Notes: generated by a model not told the origin, from the sequence alone. A stretch of DNA of 57,987 nucleotides from Actinophytocola xanthii (GCF_001921205.1 NZ_MSIE01000065.1:1-57987); one strand, 5' to 3'; positions 46,620-55,066 are shown, counted from the first letter of the stretch. Numbers and translations: made by a program.

Positions 46620-47779
46620 GACTCCCCCTCGACATCGGTTTCGTTGTCGGTGTCGTCGTTTTCGGTGGGCAGGTAGCGGCTCCAGGCGTCGGTAAGTCCG
46701 ACCTGGTCTTTGGTGGAGTAGGTGACGTATCCCTTGGTGATTTGGCCACCGATGCGGAATGCGGCAGGCGTGACCTGGTATTGCGACAGTTCCCGCGCGA
46801 GACGTCGAGCGTCGAGGGGACGTCCGCCGTTGACGTCGCCCCAGGGTGCCTCATCCAGCGCGACCAGGTCAGCCAGGATGTCCACGGTCGAAATCCGGTC
46901 GGTGTCCCGCTCAGCGAAGATGGTCCGCAGGTCGGACAGGAGCCGCACTCCCGTGGTGACCGGTTGCAGTTCGGCTTGCTGCACGAAGTAGGCGCACGCT
47001 TGTCGGGCGGTCTGTGGCCAGTGGCCGCCTGCCGCGTCCGCTATGGCCAGCAGGGGTTCCCAGATCTCGCGGGACCGGTTGGCCACTCCGTCCGGCATGG
47101 TCGGTTCGGCTTCCCCGATGGTCTCGGCAATGCCGCCTATCCAGTTCGACAGCGCTTCACGCAACGGTTCCGCGTCGCGCTGCACGATCCGCTCCCGGAA
47201 CTCCTCGGCTTTCTCGGTGCGCTTCTTACGGCGCATGTGGACGGTGATCGCACGCGTGGTGATCGTGGCCGGCATAGCTCCGGCCAACCCGACCAGCGCG
47301 ACCGGCGAGTACACCGGGAACCGTTGGACGCTGTGGCTGTCACCGACGCACCGCGCCACGTGGGCGGTGCGTTTGTAGCCGGCGTTGAGCATGGCGCGGA
47401 GGTCTTCGTTGGTGCCGCCGTTGCTGGTGAAGATGGCGTCTACTTCGTCCCACAGGAGGGTGATCGGGCCGTGGCTGGCGACCATGCGGAACACGGCGGA
47501 GGTGGACGCGTTGAACACCATCTCAGGCTTGCCGACCAGGTACTGACCGACCTCGATTACCAACGTCTTGCCACTGCCCGGTTCCGCGCTGGAGATGACC
47601 AGGCGGGGCGTGACGTAGAAGTGTGCTGCCGCGTGGGTGTGGGCGAACCACAACGCGATAGCGGGTGCGCAGTGCTGGTTGGGGAACACGATGAACCGAG
47701 ACAGGAACGTGGTCACCGCGTCCAATAGGGCGGCACCGGTCAGGTGCTGCGGTTCGACCAGACGGAGCGGGGTGCTCAT
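46607..47779 (-). CDS. P-loop replication/helicase-like protein (DUF3631-type)
   Basis: This 390-residue protein starts at ATG 47779. The P-loop SSAEPGSGKT lies near residue 66 and Walker B ITLLWDEVDAIF near residue 112, with a sensor-like segment GLAGAMPATITTRAITVHMRR. The C-terminal half is the DUF3631-like lid and a winged-helix tail. Longer frames to 48025 include the next gene and are rejected. Such ATPases follow primase-polymerases in AICEs and probably unwind or load at the origin. Confidence 0.8.
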   Translation of the reverse strand: MSTPLRLVEPQHLTGAALLDAVTTFLSRFIVFPNQHCAPAIALWFAHTHAAAHFYVTPRLVISSAEPGSGKTLVIEVGQYLVGKPEMVFNASTSAVFRMVASHGPITLLWDEVDAIFTSNGGTNEDLRAMLNAGYKRTAHVARCVGDSHSVQRFPVYSPVALVGLAGAMPATITTRAITVHMRRKKRTEKAEEFRERIVQRDAEPLREALSNWIGGIAETIGEAEPTMPDGVANRSREIWEPLLAIADAAGGHWPQTARQACAYFVQQAELQPVTTGVRLLSDLRTIFAERDTDRISTVDILADLVALDEAPWGDVNGGRPLDARRLARELSQYQVTPAAFRIGGQITKGYVTYSTKDQVGLTDAWSRYLPTENDDTDNETDVEGESWEH

Positions 47780-47994
47780 GCTGTCCTCCGGGTGTGGGTG
47801 AGGAAGTCGCGGAACTTCGGTGCGGGGTGGGTCTGGCGGTACAGCGCGAGTTCGGTCGGGTAGCCGCCAGTGGCCTGCTCCGCAGCGGCACGCCAGGCCT
47901 CGGCCAGCGACCGGAACGTCAGCACCAGGTCGGCGTGTTCGCGAGAGCAGGGGTGCCGGCGGCATGGGCTCAGGCTGGGTGGGATCGTGGTCAT
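47776..47994 (-). CDS. Small AICE protein, 72 aa
   Basis: The frame is coupled on both sides by ATGA overlaps, to the primase-polymerase before and the P-loop protein after. It contains CRRHPCSREHADL (two Cys and His in a short span) and a C-terminal basic HTRRTA. No family is recognised. Tight coupling suggests it is expressed with the replication genes. Confidence 0.72.
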   Translation of the reverse strand: MTTIPPSLSPCRRHPCSREHADLVLTFRSLAEAWRAAAEQATGGYPTELALYRQTHPAPKFRDFLTHTRRTA

Positions 47995-48941
47995 GCGACC
48001 CTCCGAGGGCGGTTGGCTCCGGCACGCAGGCCAGAGGTGATGGTCTGGTGCGCCTGCCGCTCGCTGTAGGCGTCTGCCGCGATGTGGCCGGCAGCAGCGG
48101 AGATCAGCTCTGCCCTGACGTCCTGTTCGGACAGTGCGCCACCCGCGACCAGTTGCCCCAACGCAACGGCCGCGTGGTAGAGCGCCCAGTTCCGCTCACT
48201 GGTCGCGGAGGTGACTCGTTCGACCTCTCCGCGCACAGCGGCGTCTAGGAAGGCCCCCCGGCGTCCCTGGAGACGCGCAACCGGTTTGGTTGGCACTTTG
48301 GGTAGGGGCGTGGGTGTGAGGCGCTCACAGAGCCACTGAGGCAACGGTCGCGGATCGGTGTCGTTCTCCACCCGGTAGGCGTGTCCGTCCACAACGGACC
48401 CTGGGGCGACGACGTGTCCGCCCCACGCGCGGGTGTCGACCTTCCAGCCGAGTCCGCGTCCCCGGTCACCTCCGGTGTTGCGGAGCTGGACCCCGTGCGG
48501 CGCAATGAAGTAGAAGTGCGTCCCCCCGGACGGGGTGCGGACGGTGAAGGTGTCCCAGGGCACCGGTTGCCCGGCTTGCTCGCAGACGGCGACGAACACG
48601 TCCAACCCGTCAAGGATGCCCGGCAGGTTCCACGCGTCCGGGCGTGGCTTGTCGTCGGGCTTGGGGACGTCGAGGTCCACCACGAGCAACCCGGACGGAC
48701 CGGTCGCGATCGCGACGTTCCATCCTTTGGCCTGCCATGTGTTCCGGTCCCGCGCGGAGAGCGCGGCGACCGCGCGCTGTTCGGGTGTGCGGTGCCCGTC
48801 ACGGCAGTCTCCCTGCCGGGTGCACCGAGCTTCACCGTGCACGGCCGGCTCTTTGCTGCCGGCCCGCAGCGGGAAGACGTGCCAACCGCGTTCGGTCGCG
48901 GCCACGGCCGCAGCCACCAAGGCGTCACGTGTGGGGTTCAT
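47991..48941 (-). CDS. Bifunctional primase-polymerase (prim-pol)
   Basis: This 316-residue protein starts at ATG 48941. It has the AEP primase-polymerase signatures: GWHVFPLRAGSKEPAVHG at the N-terminus, NVAIATGPSGLLVVDLDVP (metal-binding DxD), VRTPSGGTHFYF and GWKVDTRAWGGHVVAPGS. A C-terminal PriCT-like helical domain follows. In AICEs of the prim-pol class this enzyme begins replication of the excised circle. The start codon overlaps the ssb stop by one base (TGATG). Confidence 0.9.
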   Translation of the reverse strand: MNPTRDALVAAAVAATERGWHVFPLRAGSKEPAVHGEARCTRQGDCRDGHRTPEQRAVAALSARDRNTWQAKGWNVAIATGPSGLLVVDLDVPKPDDKPRPDAWNLPGILDGLDVFVAVCEQAGQPVPWDTFTVRTPSGGTHFYFIAPHGVQLRNTGGDRGRGLGWKVDTRAWGGHVVAPGSVVDGHAYRVENDTDPRPLPQWLCERLTPTPLPKVPTKPVARLQGRRGAFLDAAVRGEVERVTSATSERNWALYHAAVALGQLVAGGALSEQDVRAELISAAAGHIAADAYSERQAHQTITSGLRAGANRPRRVA

Positions 48942-49324
48942 CAGGCCACCCGCCCCACAGTGGTGGCCTTGGTGACGCGCACGGTCGCCCACTTCAGCGA
49001 CGCACCAACCTCGGTCACGTCCACATCGGTCACCGTGACGGTCCGGCCGTCCGCGTCGTCGAACGTGCGCTGTCGCAGGATGCCGGTCACCAAGACCCGA
49101 ACGCCCTTGGTGAGGCTGGCAGCGATGTGCTCAGCGAGGTTGCGCCAGGCGGTGCAGCGCAGGAACGCCGCGTCGAGGTCAACCCACTGTCCGGTGTTCG
49201 GGTCGTGGCGTCGGTCGTTGCAGGCGACGGTGAACCGCACGTACGGGACGTTCTTGTCGGTGTGGCTCAGCTCAGGGTCGGAGGTGAGGGTGCCGGCCAT
49301 CGTGATCTCAGGCAATCCAGCCAT
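48941..49324 (-). CDS. ssb: Single-stranded DNA-binding protein
   Basis: This 127-residue OB-fold protein has PEITMAGTLTSDPEL, VPYVRFTVACNDR and FLRCTAWRNLAEHIAASLTKGVRVLVTG. It lacks the acidic DDDIPF-type C-terminal tail that recruits partners in host SSB, ending instead in VRVTKATTVGRVA. It would coat single strands exposed by the element's own replication. Start ATG 49324 gives the expected family N-terminus. Confidence 0.9.
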   Translation of the reverse strand: MAGLPEITMAGTLTSDPELSHTDKNVPYVRFTVACNDRRHDPNTGQWVDLDAAFLRCTAWRNLAEHIAASLTKGVRVLVTGILRQRTFDDADGRTVTVTDVDVTEVGASLKWATVRVTKATTVGRVA

Positions 49325-49440
49325 GACGATGATTACTTTCTGTAAGAAAGAATGGGTGCGCGAGGTCCGGGCGAGCACCCACGCGAAGGGGTGTCGTCCT
49401 GGGGTTTGGGGTTGTCTTCGGGGTTTCGCCTGGTCAGCCG

Positions 49441-49534
49441 CTAGGTGTTAGCGCGCTGGTCAGGGACAGTGGAGGGTGCTAGCGGGGGTGCTAGGTCTAG
49501 CGGGGGTGGGTGCTAGAGCCACACCACCCGCTAG
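49441..49534. repeat. CTAG-rich repeat cluster downstream of the FtsK-like gene
   Basis: Six CTAG words occur in 94 bp (at 49441, 49479, 49491, 49497, 49513, 49531), including two copies of CTAGCGGGGGTG 19 bp apart. CTAG is rare in high-GC actinomycete DNA. The cluster lies between ssb and the translocase gene in the only sizeable gap (49325-49547) of the leftward operon. It is a candidate clt (transfer locus) or regulatory site. Confidence 0.5.
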
Positions 49535-49547
49535 CCCCTCCTGTCGA

Positions 49548-51809
49548 TTACGCTCCGTCGATATCGCGGGGCGTGGTGGTGGCGCGGTAGGCGGCCACGA
49601 CGTCCGTGCGGGTGATGCCGCGCCGGTTGCCGGTCTTGCCGTCCGGCCCGGTGCCCCAGACCTGTCCGGTGGTGATGCCGTAGGGCTTGAGCGCGGCAGC
49701 GAGCTGGGTGGCCTTGGTCTTGCCGTCCTGCTCTGCCCACGGCCCGTACACGTCCGGGCGGAGGTCGGCGAGACGGTCCACCACGGTCTCCGACCACACC
49801 TTGTCCTGCCCTGCCGGCAGTACCTCACACACGTCCGCCAGCAGGTTCGGCCCACTGTCCGCCCCGGTCAGCGTCTCCTCACCCGCAGCGTGGCCGGTCA
49901 GGGTGCCGGCAGCGGCACGCATCGCACGGGCACGGTCGGAGATCTTCTCCGCGTCCGGTCCGTCCACGTAGGACGAGCGGGTGATCTGCGCGTCGTCGGC
50001 GTTGCCGACCAGCAGACCGATGCCTTTGTCCTTGTGCCCGAACATGGTTGCCCTGATGCCGTTCTTGTACGCGCTGGTGCCCAACACCATGTCGTTGGCG
50101 ACCTGCCCCATGACCCGCAGGCAGAACCGCAGCGACATGTTGTCCGCCACGGCTGGCGGCAGGGACTTGGCGTCGGGACGCTGGGTGGCCAGCACGAGCA
50201 TGATGCCGAGTGCGGGGCCGCGTTTGATGATGGGCACGCACAGGGCTTCTGCCTCTTTGCCCAGGTCGGGGTGGGAGAACAGTTCCTGGCATTCGTCGAT
50301 GGCGAACAGGATCGGGTGCAGGCCCAACCCCTTACGCCGCGCCAACTCTGGCGTGACCTTGTTCTCCGGGCACACCTCACGCGGCAGCTCCCGGATGGTC
50401 TTCGCGCGTGAGTCCAGCTCGGCCTTGACCTGCCGCAGCGACTCCAGGCACGCCATCAGGGTGTCGTCGTCGGCACCGGTGCCGTAGTGGTGCGCGCACT
50501 TCTCGCCAGGCCCGGACAGGTCACCGGTGCCCTTCAGCTCGAAGATGCGCAACTGGACAGTCGGGTCCAGCGCGGCGGCCAGCAGGACGATGCGCAGCGC
50601 GAACGTCTTGCCCTGCCGGGGCATCGCGCCGATGAGCAGGTTGGCGAACATGAGCAGGAACGACACGGCACGTCCGCGCTGGTCCTGCCCGAACGGCAAC
50701 GGCTGGAAGATGTCCGCCCGTCCGGTCTTGGCCAGCGACCACGCGCCGGTCTTGGCCTGGCTCATGTCCTGGTCACCGACCCACAACCGCAGTCGGCCGG
50801 CGTGCTCCTCGGAGACGGGTTCCGGCCACACGCAGCCGAGTGGGCGCCGCAGGCCGGAGGCGAGCTTGTCTCGCCGTTCCATGATGTCGGTGACCACCAC
50901 GCCATACGGCAGGTCCACCGTCGCGAGCCAGCCGGGACCATCGCGCACGATCGGTGCGGGGAAAGTGATGCCGCTGCCGCCCTTGGCCACGGCTTGGTTG
51001 ATCTGCGCGATACCCAGCGACGCCAGGGCACGCACCACCACATCGGAGGTGAGCTTCTGTGCCTTGGTGGTCACCACCGCACGGCCAGCGATGCGCTTGT
51101 CGGACGGGGTGCCCAACCAGCCGAGTCCTCCGACGACGGCGGCCACGGCGAGCCACTGAGCCCACCACGGGCCGAACCCCCACAGCACCAGCACACCCGC
51201 GACCAGTGCCACCGTGGTGAACAGGGCCAGCCACACCCGACCGGCGACGTGGCGTTCACGCGTGAGCTTCAGGTACAGCTCCCCGTCACCCTTCTGTACG
51301 GCTTGCTTGCGCAGTGGTGACGACTCCAGGTCGAACACCCACGAACCCGCGTGCCCCAGGGCCTTGAGTGCGCCGATGGGGGAGCGGAGCGCGAGCTTGC
51401 CGGCGTACAGCGGCAGCCGCACCGCGTGGTAGGCGGACACGTGCGCCGCGTGGTCAGCGGCCCACTTCGCGGTCTGGACGAACTGGGTTCGTGAACGCAG
51501 CCACGGCGCGATCACCGGGCGACGCTTGCCGTTCGCCGCGTTCCGGATCCGGATGTCGAGTGAGGTGTTCACGAACAGGTTCGGCGGGTCCACCGCCAGG
51601 TGTTCGTGAACGGCCGTCTCGTCACCGTTCACGGCACTGGTCACCGCGTCGTTCACAGTGTCCGTGTCGGCATGGTCGGAGGCGGTCACGGACTCGGCGT
51701 CGATGATCACCGGGTCGGTCTTGCGGAAGTCGAGCACCTTCCCACCGACCGTCACGTCCGCACGGCCGTCGTCACTGGGCTCAGGTGTGGTCACAATCGT
51801 GGTGGTCAT
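49548..51809 (-). CDS. FtsK/SpoIIIE-type DNA translocase, AICE transfer protein (TraSA-like)
   Basis: This 753-residue protein has membrane segments near residues 200-235 (LFTTVALVAGVLVLWGFG) and the FtsK domain after about residue 390: Walker A IGAMPRQGKTFALR near 396 and Walker B LFAIDECQELF. A C-terminal winged helix (TKATQLAAALKPYGITTGQVWG) resembles the FtsK gamma domain that reads DNA repeats. In Streptomyces such proteins alone move double-stranded DNA between mycelia. Its start overlaps the previous stop (TGATG). Confidence 0.92.
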   Translation of the reverse strand: MTTTIVTTPEPSDDGRADVTVGGKVLDFRKTDPVIIDAESVTASDHADTDTVNDAVTSAVNGDETAVHEHLAVDPPNLFVNTSLDIRIRNAANGKRRPVIAPWLRSRTQFVQTAKWAADHAAHVSAYHAVRLPLYAGKLALRSPIGALKALGHAGSWVFDLESSPLRKQAVQKGDGELYLKLTRERHVAGRVWLALFTTVALVAGVLVLWGFGPWWAQWLAVAAVVGGLGWLGTPSDKRIAGRAVVTTKAQKLTSDVVVRALASLGIAQINQAVAKGGSGITFPAPIVRDGPGWLATVDLPYGVVVTDIMERRDKLASGLRRPLGCVWPEPVSEEHAGRLRLWVGDQDMSQAKTGAWSLAKTGRADIFQPLPFGQDQRGRAVSFLLMFANLLIGAMPRQGKTFALRIVLLAAALDPTVQLRIFELKGTGDLSGPGEKCAHHYGTGADDDTLMACLESLRQVKAELDSRAKTIRELPREVCPENKVTPELARRKGLGLHPILFAIDECQELFSHPDLGKEAEALCVPIIKRGPALGIMLVLATQRPDAKSLPPAVADNMSLRFCLRVMGQVANDMVLGTSAYKNGIRATMFGHKDKGIGLLVGNADDAQITRSSYVDGPDAEKISDRARAMRAAAGTLTGHAAGEETLTGADSGPNLLADVCEVLPAGQDKVWSETVVDRLADLRPDVYGPWAEQDGKTKATQLAAALKPYGITTGQVWGTGPDGKTGNRRGITRTDVVAAYRATTTPRDIDGA

Positions 51810-52732
51810 CAGGCAGCCCTCCCCGGCAGGTCAACAGCGGTCGTGTCGGTGGTGATGTGTGGGGTGTCGAGTTCGGCGTTGAGCAGGTCCGAGACGACCT
51901 TGGACGTGCCGCGCGAGATGTCCGGCACGACCTCACGCACCCACGCGGGGGTCACCACGATCCCCGGCTGATGCGCGGTACGCACCCGGTCCAGGTACTC
52001 GTAGCGCGACGGACGGCGCGGCTTGGTCGCCTTCTGGGCGGCAGGCTTGCGTGAACGCGGCGCACGCTGGTCGGCGACCGGTGCGGACGGGGTGTTCGTG
52101 AGCGTGTCCGCGTTGCTGTCCTGAGTAGACGGCCGGGTGTTCACGGTGGTGTCCGTCGCGCCGGGCACGAGACGGGCGGCACGGACCACTGCTTCGGTCA
52201 GTCGGTCCCGCAGGATCGGGCCGGTCTCGGCAGCCAGGTACACCATGACGGGCGGCACCGAGTGCAGCACGATCCCCGAGACGTGTAGGTGGCTCCAGGA
52301 CTGCCAGGTGTTCATCACGTACGTGGCCAGGAACGCGAACAGCTTCGTCCGGCGCACCCACGGCCCCAGCGTCTCGGTCCGCATCTCGACCTGGTACCGG
52401 GCAGTGATCTGCTCCGCACGGAGCACGGCGACCAGCACCAGGGACACCATCGGGTCCAGCAGCCACGCGGCCAGCCACGGCAGCGACCAGATAGCCGCGC
52501 CAGCGGCAGCGAAGGTCTGGACGTTGACCATGGTGAACGCCAGACCCAGCAGGAGACCGGTCCACATCAGACGGTCAACCTGGGTACGGACCTTCTCCAC
52601 GCGGAGCGCGATCACGTCCGGGTGGGTGGACAGCTTGCGGATACGCGACGCTTCCGCCGCGTCCTGGGTGAGCTTGTCCGCTTGAGACAGTGGCTGGTGC
52701 CTTGCGTCCTGCGGAACGGTGGTCGTGGTCAT
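51809..52732 (-). CDS. Membrane protein of the transfer operon (SpdB/DUF2637-like)
   Basis: This 307-residue protein has four hydrophobic segments between about residues 55 and 160 (MWTGLLLGLAFTMVNVQ, WLAAWLLDPMVSLVLVAVLR and later ones) and a charged 130-residue C-terminal region rich in Thr, Pro and Arg. Position upstream of the translocase, coupled by overlap, suits a spread (Spd) protein that aids movement within recipient mycelium. The C-terminal SRYEYLDRVRTAHQPGI segment may be a helix-turn-helix. Name by context. Confidence 0.78.
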   Translation of the reverse strand: MTTTTVPQDARHQPLSQADKLTQDAAEASRIRKLSTHPDVIALRVEKVRTQVDRLMWTGLLLGLAFTMVNVQTFAAAGAAIWSLPWLAAWLLDPMVSLVLVAVLRAEQITARYQVEMRTETLGPWVRRTKLFAFLATYVMNTWQSWSHLHVSGIVLHSVPPVMVYLAAETGPILRDRLTEAVVRAARLVPGATDTTVNTRPSTQDSNADTLTNTPSAPVADQRAPRSRKPAAQKATKPRRPSRYEYLDRVRTAHQPGIVVTPAWVREVVPDISRGTSKVVSDLLNAELDTPHITTDTTAVDLPGRAA

Positions 52733-52947
52733 CGGCGGCCACCACCCCGGCGCATCGACACGACGTCGTGGTCAGCCAGCAGCCGCGCCACCGACGCACC
52801 CGCGAACAACGCCGGTACCGCCAGGAAGCCCAACTGCCAACGCCAGTCGGTGACCATCGTCATGACCAGCCACTGCACGGCGACAATCAGAGCCGCAGCG
52901 GCCAAGGCACGCCCCACGCTGGTGCCCATCCGGGTGATCTCACGCAT
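52729..52947 (-). CDS. Small two-helix membrane protein of the transfer operon
   Basis: This 72-residue frame from ATG 52947 has two hydrophobic stretches (GRALAAAALIVAVQWLVMTMV and WQLGFLAVPALFAGASVARLL) and a basic end (SMRRGGGRR). It overlaps the whiB 3' end by 8 bp and the next gene by four. Small Spd-type membrane proteins are usual here in AICEs and Streptomyces plasmids. Confidence 0.7.
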   Translation of the reverse strand: MREITRMGTSVGRALAAAALIVAVQWLVMTMVTDWRWQLGFLAVPALFAGASVARLLADHDVVSMRRGGGRR

Positions 52948-53407
52948 CGCGACCACCCACCCGCACACCGACGTTGTACGCGGCCGTGCCGAGCACGATG
53001 CTGCTGGCGACCAGGGATACCTTGGTGCCTACCATGGGGTTCTCTCCACTCTGCTGGGTGTTGGGAGCCCCGACCTGGTGCGCGTTCTTGGCGGAGTGAG
53101 CGCCAGGTCGGGTGGATTTGGTGATGGTTCCGGTGCGGATCTGCTGGCGCTCACGTGCGCTCAGGCCGCCCCACACGCCGAACCGTTGGCCGGTCTCCAG
53201 GGCGTAGGCACGGCACTCAGCGAGCACTGGGCACACCGCGCACACCGCTTTGGCTGGCTCCACGGAGCCGTGCTCGTCGGGGTGGAACGCGTCAGGGTCG
53301 GTCTGCGCACACAGGCCGTCCCGCATCCATGCGGTGGCCTGGGCGTCGATGCCCAGAAGCTCACTCAGCGACGCTGCACGGACAGCAGTCCTGCGGTTGA
53401 TGATCAC
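52940..53407 (-). CDS. WhiB-family Fe-S regulator with hydrophobic C-terminal tail
   Basis: This 155-residue protein starts at GTG 53407 in a GTGA overlap. Cluster ligands are Cys33, Cys56, Cys59 and Cys65 (AVCAVCPVLAEC), with the beta-turn GVWGG at 77-81 and an AT-hook-like basic stretch after 85. Residues 125-150 (VGTKVSLVASSIVLGTAAYNVG) are hydrophobic, unusual for WhiB. GGAGAG precedes Met125 by six bases, so a separate 31-residue membrane peptide (53035-52940) may be made from the same frame. WhiB proteins sense redox or NO and bind sigma factor. Confidence 0.85.
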   Translation of the reverse strand: MIINRRTAVRAASLSELLGIDAQATAWMRDGLCAQTDPDAFHPDEHGSVEPAKAVCAVCPVLAECRAYALETGQRFGVWGGLSARERQQIRTGTITKSTRPGAHSAKNAHQVGAPNTQQSGENPMVGTKVSLVASSIVLGTAAYNVGVRVGGRDA

Positions 53408-53583
53408 GCTGCATCACCCACAACAGCCGTCCGCAGTAACCGCGCCACGGCACGTCGCTCCGCACGCTCGAACGCCACCGAGTCCAGCGCGGGACCGACG
53501 ATCACGCCGGCCTGGTACGCGTCCATCGCGTCCTCAAGCGCTGAAGCCAGAAGCTCCAGGTCGGACATCTCGTCCGCTTCCAT
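53404..53583 (-). CDS. Small acidic protein heading the leftward AICE operon
   Basis: I take ATG 53583, preceded by GGAGGCGAG, giving 59 residues (opening MEADEMSDLELLASALEDAM). The longer frame from 53814 runs antisense through the operator region and the regulator gene and is rejected. The product is helical and acidic, then basic near the end. No family recognised. It is coupled to whiB (GTGA) and lies 27 bp from the nearer operator copy. Confidence 0.65.
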   Translation of the reverse strand: MEADEMSDLELLASALEDAMDAYQAGVIVGPALDSVAFERAERRAVARLLRTAVVGDAA

Positions 53584-53610
53584 CTCGCCTCCATCGTCTG
53601 GACTGTCTGT

Positions 53611-53684
53611 ATTGACTAGACAATGAACAGCATGCGGATCAGACCCGCATGTGTCAAGCCCTTCGTATGGATTGACTAGACAAT
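53611..53684. promoter_or_regulatory. Twin operators for the KorSA-like regulator
   Basis: ATTGACTAGACAAT occurs exactly at 53611-53624 and 53671-53684, 60 bp apart. Each is an imperfect dyad (ATTG..CTAG..CAAT). They lie between the leftward transfer operon and the rightward GntR gene. Sixty base pairs is close to six helical turns, so the sites face the same side and could be looped together. Confidence 0.75.
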
Positions 53685-53712
53685 GGCCTTTGAACAGGGC
53701 AAACTGGCCCGC

Positions 53713-54489
53713 ATGGCACCACGTATGACCGAGTCGTCCAAGCCCGTGTACCAGCAAGTGGCGGACTGGCTCAGGCAAATGATCAACGCAGGGGAGCTGC
53801 CGCCCGGCGCGCAACTCCCGACCGAGAAGGAGCTGTCAGAGCGGTTCGACGCGGCGCGTGCCACCGTCCGGCAGGGGCTAACGGTCCTGGTAAACGAAGG
53901 TCTGATCCGACCGTCACGGCCGCGTGGGTACTTCGTGCGCGGGCATGAGCTGATGTACTACCGACCACAAGCGGAGTGGCGACCCCATCCGACAAGCCCA
54001 GAGATGGACCGATGGATGGAGGAGCAAACGACCCTGGGTCGTGAGCCGTCCCAGAAGATCACAGTGGAGATCATCAAGGCTCCCGTCCGAGTGGCGACGC
54101 GACTGGAGCTTGGCGACGATGACTTGGTGGTGGCGCGTCGGCGTGTGCGGTTCTTGGACGGTGAGCCGTTCAACCTGAACGATTCGTTCTACCCGCTTGA
54201 ACTGGTTCAAGGTTCCGAGATTGTGAACCCTGCCGACGTTGCTCGCGGCACGAATCAGGCGCTGACAGATCTTGGTTATGAACAGGTGCGCGCTATTGAT
54301 GAAATCGAGTCTAGGATGTCTCTTCCTGATGAGGTGACGCGCTTGGAACTGCCAATAGCGGCCCCTGTTCTGGTTCATCGGGTGACTGGATTCACTGCCG
54401 ATGACCGACCGGTGCGGCACACATTGAACGTGCTGATCGGTTCGAAGCACGTAGTGCTATTCGAGCGCCAAAAGAACATGGGGAAGTGA
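53713..54489 (+). CDS. GntR/HutC-family regulator (KorSA-like)
   Basis: The winged helix (PVYQQVADWLRQMI, then QLPTEKELSERFDAARATVRQGL) is followed by a UTRA ligand-binding domain with VRVATRLELGDDDLVVARRRVRFLDGEPF and a C-terminal VHRVTGFTADDRPV. With start 53713 it has 258 residues; 53725 (MTESSKPVY) is also possible, and 53683 is unlikely because it falls inside the operator. KorSA of pSAM2 represses replication and transfer functions. The 3' half is less GC-rich, with codons rare in the host. Confidence 0.87.
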   Translation: MAPRMTESSKPVYQQVADWLRQMINAGELPPGAQLPTEKELSERFDAARATVRQGLTVLVNEGLIRPSRPRGYFVRGHELMYYRPQAEWRPHPTSPEMDRWMEEQTTLGREPSQKITVEIIKAPVRVATRLELGDDDLVVARRRVRFLDGEPFNLNDSFYPLELVQGSEIVNPADVARGTNQALTDLGYEQVRAIDEIESRMSLPDEVTRLELPIAAPVLVHRVTGFTADDRPVRHTLNVLIGSKHVVLFERQKNMGK

Positions 54490-54494
54490 TACGT

Positions 54495-55046
54495 ATGGCG
54501 AAGCCGTACGTTATGCGCCTGGCCAAGCGCGCTGACCTTGACACGGTCATGGCGCTGCTTGACGCGCGCATCCATTGGCTTCGCGCCAGGGGGAGTGACC
54601 AGTGGAGCACTGGCGGCACGTTCAGAAATCGACTCACCAACAACATTGAACGTGGCGAGACATGGCTACTCGAAGACAACGGCGAAGCTATAGCGACCAT
54701 TACCCTAGGGACGGAAGGCGACTCTGATTTCTGGACACCCGATGAGCTGCGGGAGCGCGCTATCTACGTGGGTAAGATGGCATCAAAAATCGAGCGTCAA
54801 GGCGAAGGGCTTGGTGCGCTCATGATTCGATGGACACAGGATCGCGCCGCGAAGTCTGACCTGTATATCGTGCGATGGGATGCTTGGCGAACAAATGCTC
54901 AATTGCAGGATTACTACCGGTCAATTGGTGCGCAGTATGTTCGCACGGTAGATGTGGCCGACAGGTGGTCTGGCGCATTGTTTGAAGTGCCAGCGAAAGC
55001 TGACGATACCTTGGCTGACCATCTGGTCACGACAGTCGAAGCGTGA
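54495..55046 (+). CDS. GNAT-family N-acetyltransferase
   Basis: This 183-residue protein opens MAKPYVMRLAKRADLDTVMALLDARI and has the acetyl-CoA-binding segment KIERQGEGLGALMIRW and later DAWRTNAQLQDYYRSIG. ATG 54495 has GGGGAAG eight bases upstream and is preferred to GTG 54486, which overlaps the regulator stop. It is cargo or a control function, coupled to the KorSA-like gene. Base composition is lower in GC than the backbone. Substrate unknown. Confidence 0.85.
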   Translation: MAKPYVMRLAKRADLDTVMALLDARIHWLRARGSDQWSTGGTFRNRLTNNIERGETWLLEDNGEAIATITLGTEGDSDFWTPDELRERAIYVGKMASKIERQGEGLGALMIRWTQDRAAKSDLYIVRWDAWRTNAQLQDYYRSIGAQYVRTVDVADRWSGALFEVPAKADDTLADHLVTTVEA

Positions 55047-55066
55047 CCCTGCGACCCCTCCCGCTT

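Noticed and set aside
53404-53814. 136-residue version of the small leftward AICE gene
   Set aside because: It would run through both operators and into the regulator gene; the ATG at 53583 has a Shine-Dalgarno sequence and gives a compact product.
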